Positions 30,789 to 42,247 of a stretch of 64,000 nucleotides of DNA are shown piece by piece (position 1 is the first letter of the stretch; each line of letters starts with the position of its first letter). A program made the position numbers and the translations under genes. The notes under the pieces were generated by a model that saw only the letters and a list, made by a program, of their open reading frames with translations, was not told where the DNA came from and searched no databases. The DNA comes from Ferrimonas balearica DSM 9799 (GTDB lineage: Bacteria; Pseudomonadota; Gammaproteobacteria; Enterobacterales; Shewanellaceae). Location of the stretch: contig NC_014541.1 in assembly GCF_000148645.1 (NCBI RefSeq), forward strand, positions 1,054,001 through 1,118,000. Reading direction: 5' to 3'.

Positions 30789-30882
30789 GATGGCCTCAAA
30801 ACAACAGGGGGAACCGACCATTATGGGGAGCCGGGCGCGCTGCGAGCGCGCGCGGGATCACAAAATTGCGAGGCGCGCTGCA

Positions 30883-31833
30883 TCAGGGAGAGGCGGAGGC
30901 CGACGGGGGTTCGTGGGCTATGTCGAGCCCGAAGTGCTGTTTCAGAAAGGGCTCAGCCGCCCGCTGTACCTTGATCAAGGGCCCTAAGGCGAGCTCGAGA
31001 TGGTGCAGACCGGACAGCACCCGCTCGTTGCTCGCCGGTTCAGCCGGGGCGGGGGCCAGGGGGTCACGGTCGCTGTAGAGGGCAAAATAGGGAGCGGGGC
31101 TGCGGTGTAACCACGTTTGCCCATTGATTCCGCTGTGCCCACTCTGCTCCGCCAGATTTTGTGCCGCCTCGCGAAGCGAAGCGGTGGGCACCAGGTGGGC
31201 ATACCAGGGCACCGGAACGTACCCCACGCTGCTGGCGGTGGCCGTGGCAAAGTCACCCATGGGGGCGATGGCCAGCAATCGGGTGGGGCGGTCACTGTGA
31301 CGAATCAGCTCTACCGCCGGGATCACCCCCATTGAGATACTGACCACCAGGGTTGGCTGTTCTGTCGCCGGTTGAGACGCCAGCCACTGTGCCGCCAACC
31401 GGGCATTCGTCAGGCCAAAATCAAAAGGGTCGGACTGGCTGGGGCCCGCCAGCGCGGTGCAGTCAAATCCTAACGAAGTCAGCCACATGGCGTAGAAGCC
31501 TGATGCCATCAGGTCGGTGCTATGGCCGCCAATCAGCAGCGCTTTGGGGGCGTCGGCACGAGGCTCCGGCATCGACAGAATCTGTGATGCTCCGTTCAGG
31601 CTCATGGTGATTTGGGGCAGTCGTTCGCCATCGCTGAGCAGCATCGGCCAGTGCAACAGGGGCAGGCACTGTGTCTCCTGGCACCACTGTTCAACCCGGA
31701 AAAAGGAATCGGTGCTGGATTTGAACTCGATATAATCGCCCAGGACCGGGACGGGCTTGCTCAAATGCTGCTCCACCAGGGCGGTGCAGCCGCTCAGCAG
31801 CAGTAACAGGGCTGGGATAAGGGCACGTAACAT
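30883..31833 (-). CDS. Lipoprotein with alpha/beta-hydrolase fold
   Basis: The 316-residue lipoprotein has signal peptide ALIPALLLLLSGC with lipidated Cys16. The middle resembles an alpha/beta hydrolase: an oxyanion-side strand and loop ALLIGGHSTDLMASGFYAMW, a nucleophile elbow LVVSISMG, an acid in LYSDRDPLAP, and a His in SGLHHLEL near the C-terminus, spaced as a Ser-Asp-His triad. The elbow has Ser instead of the first Gly. No substrate can be named. It may be co-transcribed with nothing: pepT begins 95 bases further on and the sco gene ends 104 bases upstream. Confidence 0.72.
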   Translation of the reverse strand: MLRALIPALLLLLSGCTALVEQHLSKPVPVLGDYIEFKSSTDSFFRVEQWCQETQCLPLLHWPMLLSDGERLPQITMSLNGASQILSMPEPRADAPKALLIGGHSTDLMASGFYAMWLTSLGFDCTALAGPSQSDPFDFGLTNARLAAQWLASQPATEQPTLVVSISMGVIPAVELIRHSDRPTRLLAIAPMGDFATATASSVGYVPVPWYAHLVPTASLREAAQNLAEQSGHSGINGQTWLHRSPAPYFALYSDRDPLAPAPAEPASNERVLSGLHHLELALGPLIKVQRAAEPFLKQHFGLDIAHEPPSASASP

Positions 31834-31902
31834 TCGGTTAAATTAGCGGTTTTGATGCCAGGGGGAAATGGCGGGGGGACGCATTGGAGTGAGCCGGAAT
31901 TT

Positions 31903-31928
31903 GCAATGGCACCCGAAGGTGCCATTGC
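31903..31928 (-). terminator. Hairpin ending the liu-sco operon
   Basis: On the minus strand a perfect 11-bp stem GCAATGGCACC/GGTGCCATTGC closes a TTCG tetraloop nine bases after the scoB stop. The T content after it is low, so it could also be an mRNA-stabilising hairpin. Confidence 0.7.
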
Positions 31929-31936
31929 TGTGGGGG

Positions 31937-32602
31937 TCAGCCGTTGGTGAACTGCATCTCTGGCACGTGCTCCGGTACCACCAGTTCGCCACCGGTTTTG
32001 GCGACGATCTCCTCGACGCTGACACCGGGGGCGCGCTCCACCAGGTGGAACCGGCCGTCACGGATCTCGATGTAGGCAAGGTCGGTCACCACCTTGTTGA
32101 TGCAGCCGGCGCCGGTCAGCGGCAGGGTGCATTGGGGCAGCAGCTTGGAATTACCGTGTTTGTCGGCGTGGGTCATGGTGACAATGATGTTGTCGGCTCC
32201 GGCCACCAGGTCCATGGCGCCACCCATTCCCTTTACCAGTTTGCCCGGGATCATCCAGGAGGCGATGTTGCCGTGCACATCCACCTCGAAAGCGCCCAGT
32301 ACGGTCAGGTCAACGTGACCGCCGCGGATCATGGCGAAGGATTCCGCTGAGTTGAAGATGGACGCGCCGGTGATGGCGGTGACGGTCTGCTTGCCAGCGT
32401 TGATCATGTCGGCGTCCACCGCGTCCTCGGTGGGGAAGGGGCCCATGCCCAGCAAGCCGTTTTCCGATTGCAGCATCACCTCCATGCCCTCGGGCACGTA
32501 GTTGGCCACTAAAGTGGGGATGCCGATGCCAAGGTTGACGTAGTAACCGTCCTGCAGCTCCTGCGCCACCCGCATGGCCAGCTGTTCTCGACTGAGTGCC
32601 AT
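31937..32602 (-). CDS. scoB: Succinyl-CoA:3-ketoacid CoA-transferase subunit B
   Basis: The 221-residue beta subunit of a type I CoA-transferase. With ScoA it moves CoA from succinyl-CoA to acetoacetate, giving acetoacetyl-CoA. The covalent-catalysis Glu lies in the SENGLLGMGP motif. Other family segments are NLGIGIPTLVANY, FNSAESFAMIRGGHVDLTVLG and MGGAMDLVAG. As last gene of the liu operon it activates the acetoacetate released by HMG-CoA lyase. Confidence 0.94.
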   Translation of the reverse strand: MALSREQLAMRVAQELQDGYYVNLGIGIPTLVANYVPEGMEVMLQSENGLLGMGPFPTEDAVDADMINAGKQTVTAITGASIFNSAESFAMIRGGHVDLTVLGAFEVDVHGNIASWMIPGKLVKGMGGAMDLVAGADNIIVTMTHADKHGNSKLLPQCTLPLTGAGCINKVVTDLAYIEIRDGRFHLVERAPGVSVEEIVAKTGGELVVPEHVPEMQFTNG

Positions 32603-32619
32603 GTTGCTCTCCTTATTCG

Positions 32620-33321
32620 TTACGCCGGGCGCACTGTGCGCTGTTCAATCCGTTTTTCAAATTGGCCCTGGATCACCCGATTCACGTAGATGCCAGGGGT
32701 GTGGATCTGGCTGGGGTCCAGCTCGCCGGGTTCGACAATCTCTTCCACCTCCACCACGGTGATCTTGCCCGCAGTGGCGGCCATCGGGTTGAAGTTCTGG
32801 GCGGTGTGGCGGTAGATGACGTTGCCATAGCGGTCCGCTTTCCAGCCCTTAACGATGGCAAAGTCACCGGTGATGGAGCGCTCCAGAATGTAGGGCCGGC
32901 CATCAAACTCGCGCACCTCTTTGCCCTCGCCGACCGGGGTGCCGTAACCGGTGGCGGTAAAGAACGCCGGGATACCGGCGCCGCCGGCGCGCATCTTCTC
33001 CGCCAGGGTGCCCTGAGGGGTCAGTTCCACCTCCAGTTCACCGGACAGCAGCTGCTGTTCAAACAGCGCGTTCTCGCCCACGTAGGAGGCGATCATCTTC
33101 TTGATCTGGCGGTCTTCCAGCAGCAGCCCGAGACCGAAGCCGTCCACCCCGGCGTTGTTGGACACCACGGTCAAACCGCGGGTGCCCATCTTCTTAATCT
33201 GGCCAATCAACCCTTCGGGAATGCCGCACAGGCCAAAGCCGCCGGCAATGATGGTCATGCCATCGCTCAGTTCGGCCAGCGCTTCTTCGTAGCTGCCGAC
33301 CACTTTATCGAATCCAGACAT
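32620..33321 (-). CDS. scoA: Succinyl-CoA:3-ketoacid CoA-transferase subunit A
   Basis: The 233-residue alpha subunit. The start at 33321 ([15 protein letters not shown]) lies in the three-base spacing typical of this operon; an 11-residue extension into mvaB is possible but unlikely. Family motifs: [17 protein letters not shown] (CoA-binding glycine loop), [13 protein letters not shown], and [19 protein letters not shown]. Its place after mvaB completes the route from leucine to acetoacetyl-CoA. Confidence 0.94.
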   Translation of the reverse strand: MSGFDKVVGSYEEALAELSDGMTIIAGGFGLCGIPEGLIGQIKKMGTRGLTVVSNNAGVDGFGLGLLLEDRQIKKMIASYVGENALFEQQLLSGELEVELTPQGTLAEKMRAGGAGIPAFFTATGYGTPVGEGKEVREFDGRPYILERSITGDFAIVKGWKADRYGNVIYRHTAQNFNPMAATAGKITVVEVEEIVEPGELDPSQIHTPGIYVNRVIQGQFEKRIEQRTVRPA

Positions 33322-33323
33322 CC

Positions 33324-34244
33324 TTACTCTCCGCTTGCTGATTGGGTCTGACACCGGCCGGTGAGGGCCTGTGCCACTTTGGAGCCATTGGGGCGGCCCA
33401 GCCGTTGGCTGATCTGATTGCCCGCCAACACCAGGGCGTCAAGCTCCACGCCGTGGCGGATCCCGAGGCCATTGAGCAGGTAAACCAGATCCTCCGTGGC
33501 CAGGTTGCCACTGGCGCCCGCCGCATAGGGGCAACCGCCGAGACCGGCCACTGCGCTGTCGATGGTGCTGACGCCCAGCTCCAGGCAGGCCGCCACATTG
33601 GCCAGCGCCTGACCATAGGTATCGTGAAAATGCAGGGCCAGGGCGTTCATCGGCACCCGCGCCGCCACCGCTTCCAGCATCGCCACCGCCTTATCCGGGG
33701 TGCCGATGCCGATGGTGTCGCCCAGGGAGATCTCGTGACAGCCCATGGCGTACAGCGCGTGTGCCACCTCCGCCACCTTGGCCGGTGCCACGGCCCCTTC
33801 GTAGGGGCAGCCCAGGACGCAGGAGACGTAGCCGCGCACCCGGATATCGGCCTCTTCCGCGGCCACCATCACCGGCTCAAACCGGGCCAGGGATTCGGCC
33901 ACTGAGCAGTTGATGTTCTTCTGGCTGAACGCTTCGGAGGCCGCACCGAACACCGCCACCTCCTGAGCCCCCGCCGCCTCGGCGGCTTCAAAGCCGCGCA
34001 GGTTGGGGGTCAGGGCGGAGTAGGTTACGCCGGGGCGGCGTTCAATGCGCTCAAACAGCGTGTCGGAACCGGCCATCTGCGGCACCCACTTGGGGGAGAC
34101 AAAGCTGCCCGCCTCAATCTGTTTCAGGCCAGTGGCGGAGAGCGCGTTAACCAGCGCAATCCGATCCTCCAGGGTCACTGCCGCTTCGTTCTGCAGGCCG
34201 TCACGGGGGCCCACTTCGACGATTTTGACTTCCCGTGGCCTCAT
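33324..34244 (-). CDS. mvaB: Hydroxymethylglutaryl-CoA lyase
   Basis: Cleaves 3-hydroxy-3-methylglutaryl-CoA to acetyl-CoA and acetoacetate, the last carbon-breaking step of leucine degradation (LiuE). The 306-residue TIM-barrel enzyme has [12 protein letters not shown] at the N-terminus, the metal-site [12 protein letters not shown], and the signature [14 protein letters not shown] with its catalytic Cys. It overlaps liuD by four bases. Confidence 0.96.
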   Translation of the reverse strand: MRPREVKIVEVGPRDGLQNEAAVTLEDRIALVNALSATGLKQIEAGSFVSPKWVPQMAGSDTLFERIERRPGVTYSALTPNLRGFEAAEAAGAQEVAVFGAASEAFSQKNINCSVAESLARFEPVMVAAEEADIRVRGYVSCVLGCPYEGAVAPAKVAEVAHALYAMGCHEISLGDTIGIGTPDKAVAMLEAVAARVPMNALALHFHDTYGQALANVAACLELGVSTIDSAVAGLGGCPYAAGASGNLATEDLVYLLNGLGIRHGVELDALVLAGNQISQRLGRPNGSKVAQALTGRCQTQSASGE

Positions 34245-36190
34245 GCTTCAGCCTCCAGGGCCACCAGCGCCGTACCATCGGCCACCTGAGCGCCTTCGGC
34301 AAAGGGCAGGGCGGTGACGGTGCCGTCAAACGGCGCGCTGATGGTGTACTCCATCTTCATCGCTTCCATCACCACCAGGGCCTGACCGGCGCTGACCGCA
34401 TCCCCCACGTTGACCAGATTGGCCACCAGGGTGCCGTTCATCGGTGCTTGCAGGGCTTGATCGGCATCGCCCTGGCTCTGTTCACCCTGATGGGTGACCT
34501 GGGCGAAGCGCAGCGGGCCGCCGGGCAGCAATACGGTGATTCCCTGCTCGTCACGGTGGCAGGGCCAGGATTTCAGGTGGCCGTTAAGTTCCAGGCGCAG
34601 GCGGTTGCGGCAGGGCACCTGAGCCAGCTGCACGGTGTCGCCGTTGTGCTCGGTGGTCCAGCCATGGTCGGCGGCGGTCAGCAGGATGGGGTAGTGTTCG
34701 CCGTGTTCATCTTCGAGCAGCAGCTGGGCCCGGGCCGGGGCGTTGAGGCGCCAACCCAGCGGCACATCGCCGCTATCACCCTGCTGCAGCAGCGCCAAAG
34801 CCACGGCCCAGGCGGCAGGCCAGGCGTCCTGGCTCGGTGCCAGCAGGGCGTCGCTGTGTTGTTCGATAAAGCCGGTGTGCAGATCCGCCGCAGCAAAGGC
34901 CGGGTGGTCGGTGATGCGGTGCAGGAACGGCAGGTTGGTGGTGATGCCCGCCAGCTCACATTGGCCGAGGGCCTGAACCATGCGGCGGATCGCCATCAGG
35001 CGGTCATCGCCAAAGCTGATCAGCTTGGCGATCATCGGGTCGTAGTAGGCGGTAATCGCGTCGCCCTCGATCACCCCGGTGTCGACCCGCACCCCATCCC
35101 CTTCGGGCCAGCGTAGGCGTGCCAGGGTGCCGGTGGCCGGCAGGAAGTCCCGCTGGGGATCTTCCGCGTAGAGGCGCACTTCGACCGCGTGGCCCTGCAC
35201 TTTGATCTGCTCCTGACGCAGCGGCAGCGGTTCACCGGCAGCTACCGCCAACTGCCAGGCCACCAGGTCCTGGCCGGTCACCAGCTCAGTCACCGGGTGC
35301 TCCACCTGCAGGCGGGTGTTCATCTCCATAAAGTAGAAACGGCCCTGCTCATCCAGCAGGTATTCGACGGTGCCCGCACCCAGGTAGTTGATGGCCTGAG
35401 CGGCTTTGACCGAGGCTTCCCCCATCTCCGCCCGCAGGGCATCAGAGAGGCCCGGTGCCGGCGCTTCTTCCACCACCTTCTGGTGGCGACGCTGGATGGA
35501 GCAATCCCGGTCGGACAGGTACACCACATTGCCGTGGTCGTCCGCAAACACCTGCACCTCAACGTGGCGTGGCGCGGTCAGGTAGCGCTCCAGCAGCAGT
35601 TGGTCATTGCCAAAGGCGCTTTGGGCTTCCCGTCGGGCGGTGGCCAGGGCAGCGCCCAGTTGCTCCGCTTTCTCGACGATGCGCATCCCTTTACCACCGC
35701 CACCGAAGGCGGCTTTCACCAGCAGCGGGTAGCCAATCTTGTTGGCTTCTTCGGTCAGCCTTTGGTCGCTCTGGTCGTCGCCGTGGTAGCCTGGCAGCAT
35801 TGGTACGCCCGCTTTGGCCATGATCGCCTTGGCGGCGCTTTTGGAACCCATCTTGGCGATGGCGTCGGCGCGGGGACCGATAAAGGCGATGCCCGCGTCG
35901 GCGCAGGCCTGGGCAAAGTCGGGGTTTTCCGACAGAAAGCCGTAACCCGGGTGAATGGCGTCGGTGGCGCTGGCTTTGGCCACCGCCAGCAGGCGCTCGG
36001 TATCCAGATAGGAGAGGCGGGCTTCTGCCGGGCCAAGGCGAAACGCCTCATCCGCCAGGGCCACATGGCGGGCGTGACGGTCGGCGTCGGAGTACACCGC
36101 TACAGTGGCGATGCCCAGGCGACGACACGTGTCGATGACCCGGCAGGCGATCTCGCCTCGGTTGGCGATCAGCACTTTCTTAATGTTCAT
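34241..36190 (-). CDS. liuD: Methylcrotonoyl-CoA carboxylase biotin-containing subunit
   Basis: This alpha subunit has biotin carboxylase and biotin carrier domains and with LiuB converts 3-methylcrotonyl-CoA to 3-methylglutaconyl-CoA. The ATG at 36190 gives 649 residues starting [18 protein letters not shown]. The ATP-grasp part has [32 protein letters not shown] and [13 protein letters not shown]. The C-terminal carrier holds EAMKM with the biotinylated Lys near residue 611. It overlaps liuC and mvaB by four bases on each side. Confidence 0.95.
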   Translation of the reverse strand: MNIKKVLIANRGEIACRVIDTCRRLGIATVAVYSDADRHARHVALADEAFRLGPAEARLSYLDTERLLAVAKASATDAIHPGYGFLSENPDFAQACADAGIAFIGPRADAIAKMGSKSAAKAIMAKAGVPMLPGYHGDDQSDQRLTEEANKIGYPLLVKAAFGGGGKGMRIVEKAEQLGAALATARREAQSAFGNDQLLLERYLTAPRHVEVQVFADDHGNVVYLSDRDCSIQRRHQKVVEEAPAPGLSDALRAEMGEASVKAAQAINYLGAGTVEYLLDEQGRFYFMEMNTRLQVEHPVTELVTGQDLVAWQLAVAAGEPLPLRQEQIKVQGHAVEVRLYAEDPQRDFLPATGTLARLRWPEGDGVRVDTGVIEGDAITAYYDPMIAKLISFGDDRLMAIRRMVQALGQCELAGITTNLPFLHRITDHPAFAAADLHTGFIEQHSDALLAPSQDAWPAAWAVALALLQQGDSGDVPLGWRLNAPARAQLLLEDEHGEHYPILLTAADHGWTTEHNGDTVQLAQVPCRNRLRLELNGHLKSWPCHRDEQGITVLLPGGPLRFAQVTHQGEQSQGDADQALQAPMNGTLVANLVNVGDAVSAGQALVVMEAMKMEYTISAPFDGTVTALPFAEGAQVADGTALVALEAEA

Positions 36191-36972
36191 TCGGCCTCCT
36201 GCCATTGGGGGGAGCGTTTGTCGAAGAAGGCCTGCAGGCCCTCCTGGCCCTCCGGGCTGACCCGTACTTCCGCGATGCGGCGGGCGGTCTCTTCGCTCAG
36301 GGTGTCATCGATGGGGGCGTCGGCCACATGGGCCAGCAGCGATTTGCAGGCACGCAGCGCCTGGGGGCCATTGCTGAGCAGGGCGTCAATCAACGGCTGG
36401 GCGGCATCGGCGGGGGTGTCCGCCAGTTCGTGCACCAGCCCCAGTGCGTGGGCGCGCTGGCCATCAAAGCGCTCTGCGGTCAGGGCATAACGGCGCATCT
36501 GGCGCAGGCCGATGGCGCGGCTGACGTAGGGGCTGATGGCGGAGGGGATCAAACCCAGTTTCACCTCGGAGAGGCAGAACAGGCTGTTGGGCTGTGCCAC
36601 CACGATGTCGGCGCAGGCGATCAGGCCCAGTGCCCCGCCAAAGGCGGCGCCCTGTACCAGTGCCACCACCGGAATCGGCAGTTGATCGAGCCGCTGCATC
36701 AACAGCGCCAGCTGGCGGGCATCGGCCAGGTTGGCGTCGGCGTTCATGGCGGCCTGGGCCTGCATCCAGCCCAGATCAGCACCGGCGCAGAAGTGTTTGC
36801 CGTTGGCGTCCAGTACCAGCAGGCTCAGCGCGTCGTCAGCGGCGACGCTGGCCAGGGCATCCAGCAGCTCGGCGATGGTCTCGGCGTTAAAGGCGTTGTG
36901 CTTATCCGGCCGGTTCAGGGTCAGCCGGGCCAGGCGGCCCTGCTGAGTCAGTTCAATGTATTGGTAGGCCAT
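36187..36972 (-). CDS. liuC: Methylglutaconyl-CoA hydratase (enoyl-CoA hydratase family)
   Basis: The 261-residue crotonase-fold enzyme adds water to 3-methylglutaconyl-CoA to give HMG-CoA. Visible are LTLNRPDKHNAFN, the oxyanion loops KHFCAGADLGWM and GAAFGGALGLIACADIV, and SEVKLGLIPSAISPYV carrying the usual Glu. The family alone does not define the substrate; the position between the two carboxylase subunit genes does. The stop of liuB is three bases before its start on the same strand. Confidence 0.93.
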   Translation of the reverse strand: MAYQYIELTQQGRLARLTLNRPDKHNAFNAETIAELLDALASVAADDALSLLVLDANGKHFCAGADLGWMQAQAAMNADANLADARQLALLMQRLDQLPIPVVALVQGAAFGGALGLIACADIVVAQPNSLFCLSEVKLGLIPSAISPYVSRAIGLRQMRRYALTAERFDGQRAHALGLVHELADTPADAAQPLIDALLSNGPQALRACKSLLAHVADAPIDDTLSEETARRIAEVRVSPEGQEGLQAFFDKRSPQWQEAE

Positions 36973-36975
36973 GGT

Positions 36976-38583
<1,608 letters not shown>

Positions 38584-38613
38584 GGTCTGGTTCCCTGTCT
38601 TAAACGACTGGCA

Positions 38614-38634
38614 GGGCCGGCCTGAGACCGGCCC
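38614..38634 (-). repeat. Intercistronic hairpin between liuA and liuB
   Basis: Seven-base GC arms GGGCCGG/CCGGCCC with a seven-base loop lie in the only sizeable gap inside the operon. There is no T-run, so it is more likely an mRNA processing or 3'-end protection element than a terminator (inference). Confidence 0.55.
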
Positions 38635-38642
38635 GGTACGGA

Positions 38643-39806
38643 TCAGCGGATCTCGTTCATCAGTTCCCGGCCGATCAGCCAGCGGCGGATCTCCGAGGTC
38701 CCGGCGCCGATCTCATACAGCTTGGCGTCACGCAGCAGGCGTCCGGTGGGGTACTCGTTGATGTAGCCGTTGCCGCCCAGAAGCTGGATGGCATCGAGGC
38801 TGATCTGGGTGGCCAGCTCGGCACTGTAAAGAATCGCACCCGCGGCATCCTTGCGGGTGGTTTCACCACGGTCGCAGGCGGCGGCCACGGTGTAGACGTA
38901 ACTGCGTGCGGCGTTGGCGCGGGTGTACATGTCCGCCATCTTGCCCTGCACCAGCTGGAAGTTGCCGATGGCCTGGCCGAACTGCTCGCGCTGGCCAACG
39001 TAATCCATCACCGCATCCATGGCGGCGGCCATGATGCCAAGAGGGCCGCCGGACAGTACCACGCGTTCGTAGTCGAGGCCGCTCATCAGCACCTTCACGC
39101 CGTTGCCTTCGCCGCCAAGAATGTTCTCGGCGGGGACTTCGCAGTCTTCAAACACCAGCTCGCAGGTGTTGGAACCGCGCATGCCCAGCTTGTCGAGTTT
39201 CTGGGCCTGGCTAAAGCCGGGGAAATCGCGCTCGACGATAAAGGCGGTGATGCCTTTGGAGCCCGCGTCTGGGTCGGTTTTGGCGTAGATGACATAGGTG
39301 TGGGCATCCGGACCGTTGGTGATCCACATCTTGTTGCCGTTGAGGATGTACTTGTCGCCCTGTTTGCGGGCGGTCAGTTTCATCGACACCACGTCAGAAC
39401 CGGCGCCAGGCTCGCTCATGGCAAGGGCACCAATGTGCTGGCCGCTGACCAGCTTGGGCAGGTAGCGGGCTCTCTGGTCATCGTTGCCGTTTTTGACGAT
39501 CTGGTTGACGCAGAGGTTGGAGTGGGCGCCATAGGAGAGCCCGACTGAGGCGCTGGCGCGGGAGATCTCCTCCATCGCCACTACGTGGGCCAGGTAGCCC
39601 ATGTCGGCGCCGCCGTACTGCTCCGGCGCGGTGATGCCCAGCAGGCCCATCTCGCCCAGTTGCGGCCACAGTTCGTTGGGAAAGGCGTTTTCCCGGTCGA
39701 TGTCAGCGGCCCGTGGGGCGATCTCGCCCTGAGCAAACTCCCTCACTGCATCGCGTAGCATGTCCACGGTCTCACCGAGACCGAAGTTGAATCGTCCTAG
39801 ATACAT
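38643..39806 (-). CDS. liuA: Isovaleryl-CoA dehydrogenase
   Basis: This FAD acyl-CoA dehydrogenase oxidises isovaleryl-CoA to 3-methylcrotonyl-CoA and hands electrons to ETF (etfBA at 23274-24949). The 387 residues align with human IVD over long stretches, e.g. [16 protein letters not shown], where the Glu matches the unusual catalytic Glu of [23 protein letters not shown] and [20 protein letters not shown] also match. It is the first enzyme gene after liuR. Confidence 0.96.
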   Translation of the reverse strand: MYLGRFNFGLGETVDMLRDAVREFAQGEIAPRAADIDRENAFPNELWPQLGEMGLLGITAPEQYGGADMGYLAHVVAMEEISRASASVGLSYGAHSNLCVNQIVKNGNDDQRARYLPKLVSGQHIGALAMSEPGAGSDVVSMKLTARKQGDKYILNGNKMWITNGPDAHTYVIYAKTDPDAGSKGITAFIVERDFPGFSQAQKLDKLGMRGSNTCELVFEDCEVPAENILGGEGNGVKVLMSGLDYERVVLSGGPLGIMAAAMDAVMDYVGQREQFGQAIGNFQLVQGKMADMYTRANAARSYVYTVAAACDRGETTRKDAAGAILYSAELATQISLDAIQLLGGNGYINEYPTGRLLRDAKLYEIGAGTSEIRRWLIGRELMNEIR

Positions 39807-39857
39807 TCGCTTCTCCCCTTGTGCGAATCGGCCCGCCTGGCCTTTGAGCGATGATTA

Positions 39858-40250
39858 TTATTTTTGGATCGCTTCCAGGGCCTGGCGGCATTGGTTTTCT
39901 GCGGAGGTGAGTTCCATCATGATCACCTTGATGTCATCCATCTGCATCTGCAGGTCCCGCTTCTTCTCCTCGATCAGGTCCAGCATGGTGTGCAGCTGGG
40001 TCTGACTGGAGCGGTCGGCGTCGTACAGCTCAAACAAGCGGCCGGTTTCCGCCAGCGAAAAGCCCAGGCGTTTGCCACGCAGAATCAACTTAAGGCGAAC
40101 CCGGTCCTGCAGGCTGTAGATCCGGGTCTGACCCCGGCGCTTCGGCTTGAGCAGGCCCTGATCCTCGTAGAAGCGGATGCTGCGGGTGGTGATATCAAAC
40201 TCCCGCGCCAGCTCACTGATGGAGTAGGTGGCTTGTGAACCTTTGGTCAT
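39858..40250 (-). CDS. liuR: MerR-family regulator LiuR
   Basis: The 130-residue transcription factor has an N-terminal winged helix (YSISELAREFDITTRSIRFY, then LKPKRRGQTRIYSL) and a long C-terminal dimerisation helix without metal-binding cysteines. As the first gene of the liu operon it matches LiuR, the predicted repressor of branched-chain amino acid degradation in Shewanella and relatives. I chose the ATG at 40250; the in-frame upstream stretch crosses the promoter. A candidate operator lies 41-62 bases upstream and a second copy precedes etfB. Confidence 0.92.
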   Translation of the reverse strand: MTKGSQATYSISELAREFDITTRSIRFYEDQGLLKPKRRGQTRIYSLQDRVRLKLILRGKRLGFSLAETGRLFELYDADRSSQTQLHTMLDLIEEKKRDLQMQMDDIKVIMMELTSAENQCRQALEAIQK

Positions 40251-40266
40251 GGTGTTCCTATACGGA

Positions 40267-40281
40267 TGACATTTTTTGTCA
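40267..40281. promoter_or_regulatory. Perfect palindrome TGACA-N5-TGTCA in the liuR leader
   Basis: TGACA and TGTCA are separated by five T on the plus strand. It lies between the liuR -10 region and its start codon, so a bound protein there would block transcription. It does not match the LiuR site and its factor is unknown. Confidence 0.45.
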
Positions 40282-40283
40282 CC

Positions 40284-40312
40284 ATATATGAAGTTTACGT
40301 AAAGGTAAAGTT
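40284..40312 (-). promoter_or_regulatory. LiuR operator and liuR promoter
   Basis: The minus strand contains TTTAC-CTTTAC-GTAAA (40309 to 40294), an inverted repeat within a longer AAnTTTAC...GTAAAnTT. TTTACC followed after 17 bases by TATGGT gives -35 and -10 candidates in the same geometry as the etfBA promoter, with the operator starting at -35. Autoregulation by LiuR is inferred. Confidence 0.7.
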
Positions 40313-40374
40313 GGGCCCCTGGGGCGTGGGGCAAAGGGCGGGCTGGCGCGGCCTGCGTGGCCGCGCAGTGAGGC

Positions 40375-42174
40375 TCAGTTGACCTGCAGGTTGCCGTACA
40401 GGGTCTGGTAGAGGCCTTCGTGCCGGATCAGTTCGCTGTGGTGACCGGACTGGGTCACCTTGCCGTCCTCCAGCACGTAGATGAGGTCCGCCTGTTTTAC
40501 CGCGGACAGGCGGTGCGCCACGATAAGGGTGGTGCGACCGGCCAGTGCCTGATTCAGCGCTTGGTGCAGCGCCGCCTCGGTTTGTGGGTCAAGTGCTGAG
40601 GTGGCTTCGTCCAGGATCACCAGATCCGGATCGGTCAGCACCATGCGGGCGATGGCCAGGCGTTGGCGCTGACCGCCGGAGAGCCGCACGCCGTTTTTGC
40701 CCAATGGCGAGTCCAACCCGTCGGGCAGCGCGGCAATCACCTCCCTGAGCTGGGCGACGGTCAGAGCCTGCCACAGCTGCTCGTCACTGAAGCGGGGGTC
40801 GCCTAACGTCAGGTTCTGGCGCAGGGTGTCGTTAAACAGCGCCGGGTGCTGCAACACCACCGACATCCGCTCCCGCAACGCTTCGTAGCCCACCGCCTCG
40901 ATCGGGGCACCGTTAATCAGGATATCGCCGGAGGATTTCTGGTAGATCCCCATCAGCAGCTGGATAAGGGTGGACTTGCCGCCACCGGACGCGCCCACCA
41001 GGGCCACCCGCTTACCGGCCGGAATGGTCAGGCTGAGTTTCTGCAGCACCTGCTGTTCGTCGTTGTAGGCAAAGCACAGGTCGCGAATGGTGACCTCCAC
41101 TTTGCGGTCTGGGGTAAAGGGGTTGATGGTGGCGCGGGGACGGTTCTCCTCTTCCAGCTGCAACAGGCTGTTGAGGCGGCTGATGGCGGCGGAAGCGCCG
41201 TACCAGGCGTACTGGATCCCCAGCAGCTCCTGCACCGGGGTGAGCATAAACCAGAGGTAGCCGAACACCGCCAGGATCTGGCCAATGGTGAGGTCACTGA
41301 ACAGTACCATCACCAGGGCGGCGGCCCGGAACACCTCAAACCCCAGCAGGAACATCAGGAAGGAGGTGCGGCTGGCGGCTTCTGAGCGCCAGGCAAAGCG
41401 GTCAGCGTCGTGGCGGATCCCTTCGGCGTCCTGCTTCAGGGTGTCGAGATAGGCCCGTTCGCGGTTGGCGGCGCGGAGCTGGTACAGGCCGTCGAGGGTT
41501 TCCACCAGACGCTGCTGGAAGCGCTCAAAGGTCTGGTTCTCCTTACTCTTCAGTTGGCCCACATGCTGGCCGAGCTTTTGGGACAGGTAGATGATCACCG
41601 GGTTAAGCAGCAGGATAAACAGCCCCAGACGCCAGTCCAGCCACAGCAGCACAATGGCGATCCCCACCACGGTCAGTACGCCGACGATCAATCGGCTCAG
41701 GGTTTCACCGACAAAGCGGTCGATGGTTTCGATGTCGGTGACCAGCAGGGAAGCGACGCCGCCGCTGCCGCGAGCCTCGTACTGACTCATGCTGATGCGG
41801 CCCAGTTTGTCCAGCATCGCCTGGCGGATCCGGCAGGTCAGGGATTTGGCCACCAGGGTGAACTGCCGGCTCTGCAGGATATTGAGCGCCTGGCTGCTGC
41901 AGCGCATCAGGATCACCAGCACCAGCACAATGCCGATGTAGGTGACCGGCTGCTGCCAGCTGGCGGGCAACACCTCATTCATGGCGTGCAGCAGGGTGCC
42001 GGGCTGGTTCAGCAACACCTCATCCACCAACAGGGGCAGCATCAGGGGAATGGGCACGCTGATCACCGTGGCGACGATGGCGATCAGGTTAGCGGCCAGC
42101 AACCGCTTTTTGTGTGTCATCGCCTGCTGGACAATCCAGCGTGGCGTCAATGAGGTCAGGGTTGGGTGTGGCAA
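40375..42174 (-). CDS. ABC exporter, fused membrane and ATPase domains
   Basis: This is a 599-residue half-transporter of the MsbA/HlyB architecture without a C39 peptidase domain. About six membrane spans occupy residues 20-310 (NLIAIVATVISVPIPLMLPL, IGIVLVLVILMRC). The nucleotide domain has Walker A VGASGGGKST, Q-loop VVLQHPALFND, signature LSGGQRQRLA, Walker B LVILDEATSALD and H-loop AHRLS. I favour the TTG at 42174 because AGGAGG lies five bases before it; an ATG at 42225 is in frame but lacks such a site. It is 73 bases downstream of hutW on the same strand, so co-transcription is possible. The cargo is unknown. Confidence 0.88.
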   Translation of the reverse strand: MPHPTLTSLTPRWIVQQAMTHKKRLLAANLIAIVATVISVPIPLMLPLLVDEVLLNQPGTLLHAMNEVLPASWQQPVTYIGIVLVLVILMRCSSQALNILQSRQFTLVAKSLTCRIRQAMLDKLGRISMSQYEARGSGGVASLLVTDIETIDRFVGETLSRLIVGVLTVVGIAIVLLWLDWRLGLFILLLNPVIIYLSQKLGQHVGQLKSKENQTFERFQQRLVETLDGLYQLRAANRERAYLDTLKQDAEGIRHDADRFAWRSEAASRTSFLMFLLGFEVFRAAALVMVLFSDLTIGQILAVFGYLWFMLTPVQELLGIQYAWYGASAAISRLNSLLQLEEENRPRATINPFTPDRKVEVTIRDLCFAYNDEQQVLQKLSLTIPAGKRVALVGASGGGKSTLIQLLMGIYQKSSGDILINGAPIEAVGYEALRERMSVVLQHPALFNDTLRQNLTLGDPRFSDEQLWQALTVAQLREVIAALPDGLDSPLGKNGVRLSGGQRQRLAIARMVLTDPDLVILDEATSALDPQTEAALHQALNQALAGRTTLIVAHRLSAVKQADLIYVLEDGKVTQSGHHSELIRHEGLYQTLYGNLQVN

Positions 42175-42247
42175 ATAATCCTCCTGATGAACGCGGTCGT
42201 GCCCGGTTCCGGGGCGCGACGCCATATTAAGATTGGCTCTGTTAAGC

